Shown: positions 25,700-35,301, counted from the first letter of the stretch. The stretch is DNA of 64,000 nt from Fermentibacter sp964564435 (GCA_964564435.1 CAZMAT010000002.1:62001-126000), one strand, 5' to 3'. Numbers and translations: made by a program. The notes: generated from the letters alone by a model not told the origin.

Positions 25700-26538
25700 A
25701 CCAGCGCCTCCCATTCCAGGGAATCGCTCATGGCCTCGAGACGGCTCCCGTCGAGGTCGCCTTCCGCAAGAGCTTCAGGAGTGCATCCCGCGGCTCTGGC
25801 AAAGGCGGAGTGGAGCGGTTCCCGGACGTCGCCCGGGGTGATCCCGGGGATGAAGTCGCCGAGGCCGCGGACACCGGACGAGAGGGCGTCCCTTACGGAG
25901 CACCTCGATTCGGCACCCGCCCCCGGGAGGAAGTCCGCGAGCCTCACCTGGTCGTTGTGCACGATGATGGATCCGTGCTCGAGGAACGCCCCCCTCCTCC
26001 GGGCCTGGGCGTTCCCGACCACCTTGCAGCCGGATACGATGACCTCCATGCGGCCGTGCGACGTGAAGCAGGGGTTCGAGGCCGTCCCGCGGGGGAGATG
26101 GTGCCTGTCCGCCCGGGCCAGCGTCGCGGGCACGCCAAGGGATCCGAGCGCTTCGACGAGCATGCCGCCCGTCATGGCGAGGCTCTGCTCTATGGAGCCC
26201 GACGCGGCGGGATGTCCGGGCGCTGCCGCGATGCAGTACGTGAGCTCGCTCTCGTGCCACACCGCCCTGCCCCCGGTGGGCCTGCGCACCGCTCCCACGC
26301 CGGCCGCGCGCAGCGCTCCGGCCGAGATCTCCCTCGAGGGGTCCTGGAGCCTCCCGATCGAGACGCATGCAGGCTCCCAGGTGTAGGTCCTGAGAGCGAA
26401 CGATATCGCTCCGCTCTCGGCCATCGAGAGAAGGAGCGAGTCGACCGCCATGTTCCACGGGCCCCCGGAGGCGCCCGACATGATCTCGATGATCCGACCC
26501 AACCGTCCTCCGGTCCCCGGCGGTGGAACCGTTGTCAT
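25690..26538 (-). CDS. LipM-like octanoyltransferase (LplA/LipB superfamily)
   Basis: Transfers octanoyl groups from acyl carrier protein to lipoyl-domain proteins. The 282-residue protein has the superfamily motif VRRPTGGRAVWHESELTYCI, the acyl-binding lysine region SGCKVVGNAQARRRGAFLEHGSI and the segment NPCFTSHGRMEVIV, where Cys157 corresponds to the catalytic Cys that marks LipM rather than LplA (established for Bacillus LipM). It starts the lipM-lipA-dusB unit. No convincing ribosome site precedes ATG 26538, so the true start may be a little downstream. Confidence 0.87.
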   Translation of the reverse strand: MTTVPPPGTGGRLGRIIEIMSGASGGPWNMAVDSLLLSMAESGAISFALRTYTWEPACVSIGRLQDPSREISAGALRAAGVGAVRRPTGGRAVWHESELTYCIAAAPGHPAASGSIEQSLAMTGGMLVEALGSLGVPATLARADRHHLPRGTASNPCFTSHGRMEVIVSGCKVVGNAQARRRGAFLEHGSIIVHNDQVRLADFLPGAGAESRCSVRDALSSGVRGLGDFIPGITPGDVREPLHSAFARAAGCTPEALAEGDLDGSRLEAMSDSLEWEALVWE

Positions 26539-26585
26539 CGCCGGAGGTATCAGATAGATTGAACAACAACGAACCGGAGGTGCCC

Positions 26586-27491
26586 TTGAGAGCGATCCCG
26601 TTCGTCATGGCGGCCGTCTGCGCCCATGCGGCCTCCGGAGACGGAATATACCGGGATGCCGGAGCCTCGGCATTCCAGTTCCTCAAGATCGAGGTCTCGG
26701 CCCGCGCCGCCGCTCTCGGCGGCACCGTGCTCTTCAATTCCGGGCCCCTCTCGGGATTCTCGTGCCCCGCGGGCCTGGCGCGCCTCGACGGAGCGAGCGT
26801 CTCGGCGAGCCATGCCAGCTATTTCGGCTCCGCCAGCCAGAACACGGCCTCTCTCGTGGCGGCCTCCGGAGGCCTGCGTTTCTCCGCGGGGATAAACGCG
26901 CTCTCGGCGGGAGGGCTCGAGTACAGGGGCGACGAACCGGTGGCCGAACCCCTCGGGACCTTCGACTACCTCGATTTGGCTCTCTCCGGTGCGGTTGCGG
27001 CCTCGTCGGGCCCCCTCGATGCCGGTGCAGGCGTGAAGCTGCTGCACGAGGAGATCTGGGAGACCGACGAGTGGGGCTTCACCGTCGACGCCTCGGCCGC
27101 GGTGCACCCCCTGCCCTGGCTCGACCTGGGCCTCGCAGTGCAGAACATCGGTCCCTCGGCCGACTTCGGCAGCCGACCCGGGTACCGGATGCCCATGACC
27201 TGGAGGGCCGGGGTCTCGACCCGGGCCGAACTGCCCTGGGCCGGCCCCGCCGCGCTCTCCATCGAAACCTGCAAGCCCATCGACAACGACATGTCCGGGG
27301 GAGCGGGGCTCGAGCTCTCGCCGGCCGCCTGGCTCGACCTTAGGGGCGGTTACAGGCTCGGGAACGACTCCCAGGACCTCACCGCCGGCATAGGCCTGTC
27401 CGCGGGTGCCTGGGCCCTCGACTACGCGTGGATCCCGGGTGCGATGTCCCTGGGGGACGTCCACAGGATCGTGCTGACCACCGGGATCTGA
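26586..27491 (+). CDS. PorV/PorQ-family outer-membrane beta-barrel protein
   Basis: A 301-residue exported protein of the PorV/PorQ (UPF0164, FadL-like) family. After the signal peptide (ending near HAASGDG) comes the family opening AGASAFQFLKIEVSARAAALGGTVLF, followed by beta-strand pairs to the end (LGDVHRIVLTTGI). In type IX secretion PorV shuttles cargo to the attachment complex. The window encodes four sorting-domain proteins, which supports such a system, though no other core T9SS gene is here and the family is broad. Start is TTG 26586, five bases after GGAGG. Confidence 0.82.
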   Translation: MRAIPFVMAAVCAHAASGDGIYRDAGASAFQFLKIEVSARAAALGGTVLFNSGPLSGFSCPAGLARLDGASVSASHASYFGSASQNTASLVAASGGLRFSAGINALSAGGLEYRGDEPVAEPLGTFDYLDLALSGAVAASSGPLDAGAGVKLLHEEIWETDEWGFTVDASAAVHPLPWLDLGLAVQNIGPSADFGSRPGYRMPMTWRAGVSTRAELPWAGPAALSIETCKPIDNDMSGGAGLELSPAAWLDLRGGYRLGNDSQDLTAGIGLSAGAWALDYAWIPGAMSLGDVHRIVLTTGI

Positions 27492-27501
27492 CCTGAGCGC
27501 C

Positions 27502-28227
27502 ATGCGGATCCTGCTGACGAACGACGACGGCATCGGAGCGCCCGGGCTCGAAGCCATGGAGGCTGCGCTCGGCTCCTCCTGGGAAGTGTTTGTCGTTGCT
27601 CCGGCAGCCCATTGCAGCGGGTCCGGACACGCCCTGGGACTCTACCGCGACATCGAGGTCACGAGCATGGGCGGGCGCTCCTGGTCGGTGGGCGGGACCC
27701 CCGCCGACTGCGTCAAGCTGGCGATTCGCGAACTGCTGGGGTTCATCCCCGACCTGACGGTCTCCGGCATCAACCCCGGGCCGAACCTCGCGAACAACGT
27801 CCACTACTCCGGCACCGTAGCCGCCGCGAGCGAGGCCGCCTTCTGGGGCATACCCGCCATCGCCGTCAGTTCCGGGTCCCCTTCCCCCTCGCACCTGGGC
27901 TGCGCCGCCGAATACGTTGCAGGCCTGATCCGTTCCGGCGTGCATGCCTCCATCCCCCCGGACTCTGTGCTCAACCTCAACATCCCGGACGCCCCATCGT
28001 GCATGCTCGGCCCGCCGGTCTGGACGAGGACGGGCAGGTTCTCCCAGGACGCCCCCTTCATAGTCCTGGAGCCGGGTCGATCCTACAGGTACGGCAGGTG
28101 CCCCGAACTGCCCCTCAGGGACGAGACAGGCACCGATGTCGAGGCACTCAGGGCCGGGTTCGTCAGCGCCACCCTCCTCGGGCTCGACAGGAGCCTTCCT
28201 GGTTTCAGCATGCCGCAAGGGGGCTAG
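27502..28227 (+). CDS. surE: 5'/3'-nucleotidase SurE
   Basis: Metal-dependent nucleoside-monophosphate phosphatase. The 241-residue protein has the signature start MRILLTNDDGIGAPGLEA (metal-binding Asp-Asp), VVAPAAHCSGSGHAL, GGTPADCVKLAI, and VSGINPGPNLANNVHYSGTVAAASEA. Length is typical. It lies 10 bases after the PorV-like gene and 3 bases before the first transglutaminase-like gene. Confidence 0.95.
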   Translation: MRILLTNDDGIGAPGLEAMEAALGSSWEVFVVAPAAHCSGSGHALGLYRDIEVTSMGGRSWSVGGTPADCVKLAIRELLGFIPDLTVSGINPGPNLANNVHYSGTVAAASEAAFWGIPAIAVSSGSPSPSHLGCAAEYVAGLIRSGVHASIPPDSVLNLNIPDAPSCMLGPPVWTRTGRFSQDAPFIVLEPGRSYRYGRCPELPLRDETGTDVEALRAGFVSATLLGLDRSLPGFSMPQGG

Positions 28228-28230
28228 GCA

Positions 28231-30000
28231 TTGGCGCCTGTTCTCCTGGCTGCCCTGATCCTCGGCACAGATGCGGTCTTCCTGAGGCACCAGGCCCTTG
28301 TCGACCTGGCGTGCGACTCGGCCGCGGCGGTCGAGACATCCCTGGAGGTGGTCATCCCCCTCGATGCCGCAGGTGTCTCCAGGTTCTCGACCCTGTCCGT
28401 CCCGTACGACAGCTGGAATGAAACCGTAACTGTGATCACGGCCGAGCTCCATCCCCTGCGCCCCGGGAGACCCGACTCCGAGGCCGCCTCCACCGAGAGG
28501 CCCAGGCCCGGGCTGGCCGAAGCCGGCAGGCTCGAGAGCAACTTCAGGGAGTATCTGATCGAGTTCCCCGGCCTCGAGACAGGCGACACCATATTCGTCT
28601 CGACGCGCCGGGAGATACGCAGACTGCCCCTCGCCGACGCCTACAGCTACTCCTTCTACACCCAGTCCTCGGACAGCATCCATTCGAGCTCGTTCACGGT
28701 CCGCTGGCCGAACGGGGTGCCGCTGCACTTCACGGGACCCGGCCCCCTGTCCGATTTTACGTCGGACGGCGTGAGGACGGTGGAGTGGCGGTCGGGCCCG
28801 ATGGAGCCTCTGCCGGTGCTGCCCCTCGGGGTACCGGTCGAGCAGGAGGCCGGGCACGTCACGATCTCCTCGCATTCACCGGGCGAACTGGGCGTCCTCC
28901 TGTACGGGATCCTCGATCCTGGCATCCCGTCCGGCGAGGAGCTGTCGGCGCTCGCCCCGGTTCTCGACTCGACCGGTACGGATCCGGACACACTCAGGGC
29001 TTGGGTGGCCTCGAACATCTCATATCTAGGATCGGGGATTGGCACCGATCCCGGCTTCACCCCCCGGACGCCGTCCGAAACGCTCTCGGACAGATGCGGG
29101 GTGTGCAGGGACAAGTCGGTTCTCCTGGCCGCGCTTCTAAGGGCGGCGGGTCACGGCGCCTGGCTCGGCCTGACGAGGACCTCGCACCCCCTCGATCCGC
29201 TCTGCGGCATCAGGGACTTCGACCACATGGTGGTCCTGCTCGACAGGGACGGCGTGTTCGACGTGCTCGACCCCTCCACCACAGGCCATTCCACCCCCGC
29301 AAGCTATGCGCTCCGGGGCCTCCCGGTCCTCCCGCTCGCCCCCTGGTGCGAAGGATACGTGACGGTCCCCGACCCCGGACTCGATTCCCTCAGGATGAGG
29401 GTCTCCCTCGGATTCTCACCCGGGATGGACAGCCTCTGCGGCACGATGGAGGTCGGTTTCGCGGGAGCTGCCGACGAACTCTGGCGCGACATGCTCTCGC
29501 GCGTCGACCCCGGGGCATGGCCGGAGCTTCTGGAGGCGCTCTTCGGCGTCTCGCCCGGGAGCACCCTGGGAGTTCACGGCGATCCGTGCGACCCGCTCTC
29601 GGACTTCTCCGTGTCGGGGGCGGTCTCGATCCCGTCCCGAGCGGTCGAATCCGGGGGGATCCGCATGATCCTACCCGGGCTGGCGGATCTCGACGTCGCG
29701 GGATCGAGGGTCTCCGCCCTGCTGCTGTCGGCCCCCGACCGCGACGGCAGGGTGCAGGGCACCGATACGCCCCTGCTGGAAGTGCTGGAGGGGGCCATCG
29801 CCATCCCAGGGGGCATGACCGCATCACCGCCCGGGCCCTTTGCCGGCGGAGGCTACTCGGTTAGTGCCGGGCTGGAGGGGGATTCGCTGGTCTGGACGGA
29901 GATCTGCGACCTCGGCAACCATCCCGCCGGGACGCTCAGGGTGACCGCGGCATTCCGGTGTTCCGGCGATGGGCGACGGATCCGCCTGGAGGAGCCGTGA
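28231..30000 (+). CDS. Exported transglutaminase-like protein (active-site residues present)
   Basis: A 589-residue exported protein of the DUF3857/transglutaminase-like kind. TTG 28231 is followed by a short hydrophobic leader. The first ~220 residues are beta-rich. The papain-like transglutaminase core follows: DRCGVCRDKSVLLAALLRAAG with the catalytic Cys, then DFDHMVVLLDRDG with the His, then FDVLDPSTTG with the Asp. The C-terminal ~220 residues are beta-rich again. Substrate is unknown. The next gene overlaps its stop and appears to be a degenerate relative. Confidence 0.75.
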   Translation: MAPVLLAALILGTDAVFLRHQALVDLACDSAAAVETSLEVVIPLDAAGVSRFSTLSVPYDSWNETVTVITAELHPLRPGRPDSEAASTERPRPGLAEAGRLESNFREYLIEFPGLETGDTIFVSTRREIRRLPLADAYSYSFYTQSSDSIHSSSFTVRWPNGVPLHFTGPGPLSDFTSDGVRTVEWRSGPMEPLPVLPLGVPVEQEAGHVTISSHSPGELGVLLYGILDPGIPSGEELSALAPVLDSTGTDPDTLRAWVASNISYLGSGIGTDPGFTPRTPSETLSDRCGVCRDKSVLLAALLRAAGHGAWLGLTRTSHPLDPLCGIRDFDHMVVLLDRDGVFDVLDPSTTGHSTPASYALRGLPVLPLAPWCEGYVTVPDPGLDSLRMRVSLGFSPGMDSLCGTMEVGFAGAADELWRDMLSRVDPGAWPELLEALFGVSPGSTLGVHGDPCDPLSDFSVSGAVSIPSRAVESGGIRMILPGLADLDVAGSRVSALLLSAPDRDGRVQGTDTPLLEVLEGAIAIPGGMTASPPGPFAGGGYSVSAGLEGDSLVWTEICDLGNHPAGTLRVTAAFRCSGDGRRIRLEEP

Positions 30001-31490
30001 CCCGCGCACCGCTCGTGCTCGTGGCCCTTGCCGCCCTGGCCAGGGCATCGCAGCTCTCCATGGACATGTCCGAACAGGACGGCGATCTGACGACCATCCT
30101 TTCCGTGGACGGGTTCGATTCGAGGAGGTATCCGGTCCCGTTCGATCCGGAGTTCATGGACGTCCGGCTCCTGGATGCCTGGGTCGAATCGGCCGACGGG
30201 ACGAGATCGGACCTGCCGGGCTGGGCCGTGGACACGCTCGGCAGTTCCTCCGGGATGCCCCTGGCCCTTGTCGTGGCGTTCCCCGGCAGGATGGACGGAG
30301 GGGGATTCCTCCGGGTAGAGACCGTCGACCGCGGAGGGCTGTGGGACGACGGCGCGTGGCTGGGCTTCACCGCACCGGAATGGGCAGACAGCGTCAGGAT
30401 TACCATGCGCGGCCTGGGGGAGGAGCCGGCCTGGGAGGGTGACGGCTTCAGCCTCGAGATGGACGGATCCGACGCGGTATTCACCGCCGTCGCTCCGGCG
30501 GGGCGCCTGTCCGTCTCCACCATACCCGGCTGGCGGGCGCTCTACTCGATGATGTCGGAATCCTACCTGGCGGCCCTCGATGCGGAGAGACCGACCTCGG
30601 TGGCCGGGGCCGCCCTCGAGGCCGGCGCTGCCGGAGCCGACATCCCGGCCGTCATGGCCAGGCTCAGGACCATCGTCTGCAACAGCTTCACCCTCGAGTC
30701 GCCGGGGCACCCCTGCCGGCTGTTCGCCGTGGATCCCATCGACGAACTCATGAGGAGCAGGAGTGCCGACAGGCTCGAGCTTGCGCTCGTAACCGCAGCG
30801 GTTCTCGACGAGGCCGGGATCGCGACCGAACTGCTGTTCGCCTCGTCGGACCCGGCATCCGTCCCCGTCCCCGTCGACTGGGACAGGCCTGTCATCTCGG
30901 CAAGGCTGCCGGACGGCAGGAGCCTGCTCGTCGATCCCTCGGCCTATCTCAACAGCGCCTTCCACATACCCGGGAGGGAGTCGCTCTCCATGCTCGGCCC
31001 CCACGGAGACGCGCCGTCAGCTCCCGCCGCGGGGGGGCCCGAGGACTACTGGAGGGAGACCTGGGATATTTCCGCCGACGGTTCGTTCAGGCTCGAACTG
31101 TCCACCGGGGGCGCCGCCGATTCGCTGCTCAGGCACAGGCTCGCGGGCCTCGACGGGCCGCCGGCCGCCGCGGCGCTGGCTCTATGGCTGCTGTCCGGGG
31201 GCCAGGTGGCGATCATCGACTCGATGGAGACGACCGACCTCTACGATCTGGCCGAGGGAGCATCGCTCGCTGCCGGCGGACGGCTGGCGGGCGGCGTGGT
31301 GCCGGGCGAGCCCTCGAGGCTCCCCCTGCTCCCCGGCTGCTCCTGCCCGGGAATGCTCAGGACCTGGAAGCTTCCCGGGAGGATCGAGGCCGCGAGCGAC
31401 GGGCTCCGCATAGAGGAGGACGGCTGCACCGCTTCCGATACCTCCTCCCTCTCGAGCGCCCCCATGGTCCTGCTGGGGGATGCAAGATGA
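29997..31490 (+). CDS. Exported transglutaminase-like paralogue lacking the catalytic residues
   Basis: A 497-residue exported protein (short leader APLVLVALAALARA), starting at GTG 29997 over the stop of the previous gene. Its middle resembles the neighbour's transglutaminase core (MRSRSADRLELALVTAAVLDEAG; RLPDGRSLLVDPSAYLNS) but the Cys that belongs in the GVCRDK motif is replaced and the DFDHM histidine is absent. It therefore looks like a catalytically dead partner. The match is by eye over a short stretch, so homology is an inference. Confidence 0.6.
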   Translation: MTRAPLVLVALAALARASQLSMDMSEQDGDLTTILSVDGFDSRRYPVPFDPEFMDVRLLDAWVESADGTRSDLPGWAVDTLGSSSGMPLALVVAFPGRMDGGGFLRVETVDRGGLWDDGAWLGFTAPEWADSVRITMRGLGEEPAWEGDGFSLEMDGSDAVFTAVAPAGRLSVSTIPGWRALYSMMSESYLAALDAERPTSVAGAALEAGAAGADIPAVMARLRTIVCNSFTLESPGHPCRLFAVDPIDELMRSRSADRLELALVTAAVLDEAGIATELLFASSDPASVPVPVDWDRPVISARLPDGRSLLVDPSAYLNSAFHIPGRESLSMLGPHGDAPSAPAAGGPEDYWRETWDISADGSFRLELSTGGAADSLLRHRLAGLDGPPAAAALALWLLSGGQVAIIDSMETTDLYDLAEGASLAAGGRLAGGVVPGEPSRLPLLPGCSCPGMLRTWKLPGRIEAASDGLRIEEDGCTASDTSSLSSAPMVLLGDAR

Positions 31491-33169
31491 CCATCCGTGA
31501 CATCGATACTGCCGGAGCAAGGGAAGTCCCCGGCGGTCAGGCGGAGGATGCCGGCTCGCTCGGTTCGATCCGGCAGGAGGGCAGGAAGGTCGCCCGGGCA
31601 GCCGGCCTGATGGGCCTGCTCACGCTGCTCAGCCGCATCCTGGGGCTGGCGAGGGACGTCGGCCAGGCCGCCGTGCTGGGCACCGGCATGGCGGCGGATG
31701 CCTTCACCCTGGCCTTCGTGATCCCCAACATCCTCAGGAGGCTCTTCGGCGAATCGACCGTGAGCGCCGCCCTGGTGCCCACCTTCACTTCCACGCTCGT
31801 TTCGAGGGGCGGTCGCGAGAGTTCGAAGCTGGGATCGAAGGTCCTGACATTCTCCGCACTCTGCCTGTCAGCGCTCTCGATTCTGGGCATCCTGGCGGCG
31901 CCTCTCCTGGTGGCCCTCTTCGCCCCCGGCTTCGGAGAAGTGCCCGGCAAGGCCCTCCTCTCCACCCAGCTCCTCAGATTCCTCTTCCCCTACATCCTCT
32001 TCGTCGGGACAGCGGCCGTCGTGATGGGGATGCTGAACAGCGCACGGCACTTCCTGACTCCCTCCCTGGGGCCGGTGCTCTTCAACCTGCTGGCCCTGGC
32101 AGGACTCTTCGCGCTGCCAGCCGTCTGGAGGGCGGACGCTCCGGTCTGGCCATACTCGGCGGGCATCCTTGCCGGGGGGATCGCGCAGCTCCTCGTCCAG
32201 CTCCCTGCGCTTCGCAGGAACGGCATCTTCCTAAGACCCGACTTCGGATTCCGCGACAGCGAGTTCAGGTCCGTGCTCCGGCTCGCCGTTCCGGCTCTCG
32301 TGGGGCTCGTGGCCGCCGAGTTCAACGTCCTGGTGGACCAGATGGTGGCGTCCCTGCTCGAGGAGGGCAGCGTCGCGGCTCTTTCCTACGGCAACAGGAT
32401 CATGCAGTTCCCCCTCGGGATCTTCGCGGTCGCATCGGCTACGGCGCTGCTGCCCACCCTGAGCCGGCAGGCCGCGGCCGGGAGGCTTTCGGAGGCCAGG
32501 AAGACACTCGGATACGCGACACTGGGTCTTGCCGCGCTGCTGGTGCCGGCCACCCTGTTCACATCGGTCCTGGGGCGCCAGAGCGTCGCGGTACTTCTCT
32601 CCAGGGGTGCGTTCGGCGCAGATTCAGTCGACCTGACCGCGTCCGCCCTGACCTTCTACTCGATCGGACTGGTCTTCTACGGCGGAGTGAAGATCACCGC
32701 ACCCGTCTTCTACGCGATGAGGGACACGAAGACCCCCGCCATGATAGGCATGGCCTCGATGGGTCTCAACATCGTGCTGAACGTCGCCCTGTCATGGCTC
32801 TTCATCACGACGGGATGGGCGAGACCTCTGGCCGGCGTGGCCCTGGCCACCAGCCTGTCGTCGGCCGCCAACCTCGTCGCTCTGCGGATTGCCATGAGGA
32901 AGAGGCTGGGCCCCGGCATCGGGGCCCCCGCAAGGGCCTGGGCGGCCGTCCCGGCCGCCTCGGGGGCGTGCCTCTGGCTGCTCTTCGCCATGAGGCCCCT
33001 GGTCGACTCCCTCTGCGAGGGCGGCACCCTTCCCGGGCTGGCCGCCCTGACACTCGCTGCCCTGGCATCCCTCGCCTGCTTCCTGATCGTGCTCGTCGCC
33101 GCTGGCGGCCGGGGGACCGTCTCACTCCTGAAACTCGTGCTCGGCCGTGGCGGGGAAGCCGTCGCTTGA
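31487..33169 (+). CDS. murJ: Lipid II flippase MurJ
   Basis: MOP-superfamily transporter moving lipid II across the inner membrane for peptidoglycan synthesis. The 560-residue protein has an N-terminal extension of ~35 residues, then the MurJ start AAGLMGLLTLLSRILGLARDVG, IPNILRRLFGESTVSAALVPTF, and about 13-14 hydrophobic helices, with KITAPVFYAMRDTKTPAMIG typical of MurJ. ATG 31487 overlaps the previous stop (ATGA). uvrC starts 23 bases before its end. Confidence 0.95.
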   Translation: MTIRDIDTAGAREVPGGQAEDAGSLGSIRQEGRKVARAAGLMGLLTLLSRILGLARDVGQAAVLGTGMAADAFTLAFVIPNILRRLFGESTVSAALVPTFTSTLVSRGGRESSKLGSKVLTFSALCLSALSILGILAAPLLVALFAPGFGEVPGKALLSTQLLRFLFPYILFVGTAAVVMGMLNSARHFLTPSLGPVLFNLLALAGLFALPAVWRADAPVWPYSAGILAGGIAQLLVQLPALRRNGIFLRPDFGFRDSEFRSVLRLAVPALVGLVAAEFNVLVDQMVASLLEEGSVAALSYGNRIMQFPLGIFAVASATALLPTLSRQAAAGRLSEARKTLGYATLGLAALLVPATLFTSVLGRQSVAVLLSRGAFGADSVDLTASALTFYSIGLVFYGGVKITAPVFYAMRDTKTPAMIGMASMGLNIVLNVALSWLFITTGWARPLAGVALATSLSSAANLVALRIAMRKRLGPGIGAPARAWAAVPAASGACLWLLFAMRPLVDSLCEGGTLPGLAALTLAALASLACFLIVLVAAGGRGTVSLLKLVLGRGGEAVA

Positions 33170-35051
33170 TGCCGCGGCGGGGGCGGCCCCGCACCTGCCG
33201 GGGGTCTACCGGTTCATAGACTCCTCGGCCGCCATCCTCTACATCGGCAAGGCGGTCGACCTCAACAGGAGGCTGAGGGGGCACCTCGCTAACCCCGGAG
33301 ACGAACGGCACAGGATCATCCTCGAGAAGGCCTGCACGGTCGAATGGACCGTCACCCGGTCGGAGGTGGAGGCGCTGGTCCTGGAGGCCGACCTCATCCG
33401 GATCCACAAGCCTCCATACAATGTCCGCCTGCGCCAGGACCACAGGTTCCCGTTCCTCGAGCTGACCACCGACGAGGAGCTGCCCAGGCTGGTGGTGACA
33501 AGGAACGTCGATCCTTCGAGGGACATCCCCAGGTTCGGGCCGTATCCGGATTCCAGGACCCTGCGCTCCCTGGTCGAGTTCCTGCAGGAGGCGTTTCCGC
33601 TGCGCAGATGCCGCACCCCTGAGCCCGCCTCGCGCACCGGAAGGAGCTGCCTGCTCGGGCAGATATCCCGTTGCCCGGCTCCGTGCGTCTCGGACAGGGG
33701 GGACTACTCCGGGAACGTCGAGGCGGTGCTCAGGATCCTGAAGGGCGACTGGGAGGGAGCGCGGTCTGGGATACTGGGGCGGATGGAGGAGTCGGCGGGG
33801 GCCATGAGGTACGAGGATGCAGCGAGGTGGCGCGATCTCCTCGCCAGGCTCGACTCCTTCGGATGGCCCGCCCCGGAGACCGCCAAGGACAGGGTCAGCA
33901 GGGACATAGCGGCAGTCAGGGAGAACTGGGGCATCATCCTCCAGATGCGTTCCGGCAGGTTCACCGGGGTCGTCAGGCTGCCCTTCGAGAGCCGATGGAG
34001 GCAGGCCGGCGTACCCGAGCGCCTGTCGGTCCTTCTCCACACCTACTATTCCGAGACCGGCGACATACCCCGCGAGATCCTGACCACCGAGGATCCCGCG
34101 GATTCCGGCATGCTCTCGCAATGGCTCTCGGACAGGAGGAAGGGCTCGGTCACAATTCATGCTCCTGCGAGAGGGGCCGGCAGGGAACTCGTGGACGTGG
34201 CCCTGAAGGACCTGGATCACTTCCTGGCCAGGCTGGAATGGAAGAGGCCCGGGGGGAGGGCCGAACGCACGAAGGCAGCCCTGGAGGCGCTGGCGGACAT
34301 GCTGGGGCTTCCGGCCCCGCCGGAATGGATGGTCGCCCTCGACGCCTCGACGATACAGGGATCCTATCCCGTTGCCGCCCTGGTGAGCTTCAGGGGCGGC
34401 AGGCCGGACAAGTCGGGGTACAGGAGGTTCTCGATGGCGCAGGGCATAGGGCGGAACGATCCTGCGATGATAGCCGACTCCGTCGGGAGGTTCCTGTCCG
34501 GCATCGAGAACGGTGTCCTGCCCGACCTGTTCCTGATCGACGGCGGGATCACACAGCTCAGGGCTGCAGTCGTCGCGGCGGGGGAAGCCGCCGACCGGAC
34601 CCTGTTCGTGGCCATAGCCAAGAAGGAGGAGGCCCTGCTGTGCGGCAGGGAGGAGCGGCCGGTGTCGCGGAACCCGGACGAACCCCCCATGAGGATCCTG
34701 GTCGCCATGCGCGACGAGGCGCACAGGTTCGTCCTCCACTACCACAGGACCAGCCGCTCGCGAGGCGAGATCAGGTCGGTCCTCGACGACATACCCGGAG
34801 TGGGGCCGTCGCTGCGGGCTCTCCTCCTGACCAGGTTCGGCAGCGTGGAGAGGCTGCGGGCCGTTTCGGAGGAGGAACTCTGCACGGTGCCCGGGATAGG
34901 CAAGGCGAGGGCGGCGCTCCTCAGGAGGTATATCGATGGATGGGAGTCCCCGGAGCAGGTTCGGGTTCGTGGAGAAGGAGATGCACATCGATCGGAGGGG
35001 ATGGGTGCTGAACCCGTTCGACCATCTCCCGGGGGCCGGGACGGTGACTGA
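33147..35051 (+). CDS. uvrC: UvrABC system protein C
   Basis: Nuclease making both incisions in nucleotide excision repair. The 634-residue protein has the GIY-YIG domain (GVYRFIDSSAAILYIGKAVDLNRR), the UvrB-binding UVR helix pair (EESAGAMRYEDAARWRDLL), the RNase H-like domain (VALDASTIQGS; LFLIDGGITQL; MRDEAHRFVLHYHRT) and C-terminal helix-hairpin-helix repeats (IPGVGPSLRALLL). The usual SHxQG motif reads STIQG, so its His is replaced by Thr, while the Asp-Asp-His set seems kept. GTG 33147 overlaps murJ by 23 bases; the last 116 bases overlap the cupin gene. Confidence 0.94.
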   Translation: MAGKPSLDAAAGAAPHLPGVYRFIDSSAAILYIGKAVDLNRRLRGHLANPGDERHRIILEKACTVEWTVTRSEVEALVLEADLIRIHKPPYNVRLRQDHRFPFLELTTDEELPRLVVTRNVDPSRDIPRFGPYPDSRTLRSLVEFLQEAFPLRRCRTPEPASRTGRSCLLGQISRCPAPCVSDRGDYSGNVEAVLRILKGDWEGARSGILGRMEESAGAMRYEDAARWRDLLARLDSFGWPAPETAKDRVSRDIAAVRENWGIILQMRSGRFTGVVRLPFESRWRQAGVPERLSVLLHTYYSETGDIPREILTTEDPADSGMLSQWLSDRRKGSVTIHAPARGAGRELVDVALKDLDHFLARLEWKRPGGRAERTKAALEALADMLGLPAPPEWMVALDASTIQGSYPVAALVSFRGGRPDKSGYRRFSMAQGIGRNDPAMIADSVGRFLSGIENGVLPDLFLIDGGITQLRAAVVAAGEAADRTLFVAIAKKEEALLCGREERPVSRNPDEPPMRILVAMRDEAHRFVLHYHRTSRSRGEIRSVLDDIPGVGPSLRALLLTRFGSVERLRAVSEEELCTVPGIGKARAALLRRYIDGWESPEQVRVRGEGDAHRSEGMGAEPVRPSPGGRDGD

Positions 35052-35301
35052 CTGCCACGCCTTCTCCATCGAGCCGGGCTGCCGCCGCGGCGGGCACGTC
35101 CATCCCGGCAGGGACGAGCAGGTCGCAGTCCTGCACGGAGAGGTCTTCATCGGCGATACCGAACTGGGATTCGAGGAGAGGATGTCCGCCGCAAGGGGAG
35201 GGCTGCTGGTGATCCCTCCCGGAGTGCCCCACGTGTTCGAGAACAGGGGCCCGGAGACGGCCGTGGCGCTCTGCTTCAGCTCGCTGCCCTCATCGACATG
35301 A
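34936..35301 (+). CDS. Cupin-domain protein
   Basis: Small 121-residue beta-barrel protein. Both cupin motifs are complete: motif 1 GHVHPGRDEQVAVLHGE (HxH...E metal ligands) and motif 2 PPGVPHVFEN (third His). Single-domain cupins of this kind include sugar isomerases, dioxygenases and WbuC-like LPS proteins; the function is not predictable. ATG 34936 has AGGAGG seven bases upstream, which lies inside uvrC; ATG 34981, after GGAGAAGGAG, is the alternative. Its stop overlaps the next start (ATGA). Confidence 0.8.
   Translation: MDGSPRSRFGFVEKEMHIDRRGWVLNPFDHLPGAGTVTDCHAFSIEPGCRRGGHVHPGRDEQVAVLHGEVFIGDTELGFEERMSAARGGLLVIPPGVPHVFENRGPETAVALCFSSLPSST

Noticed and set aside
26523..26586. Upstream in-frame start for the PorV-like gene at 26523
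   Set aside because: TTG 26586 has GGAGG at five bases and begins a clean signal peptide; the upstream extension is charged and overlaps the divergent gene.
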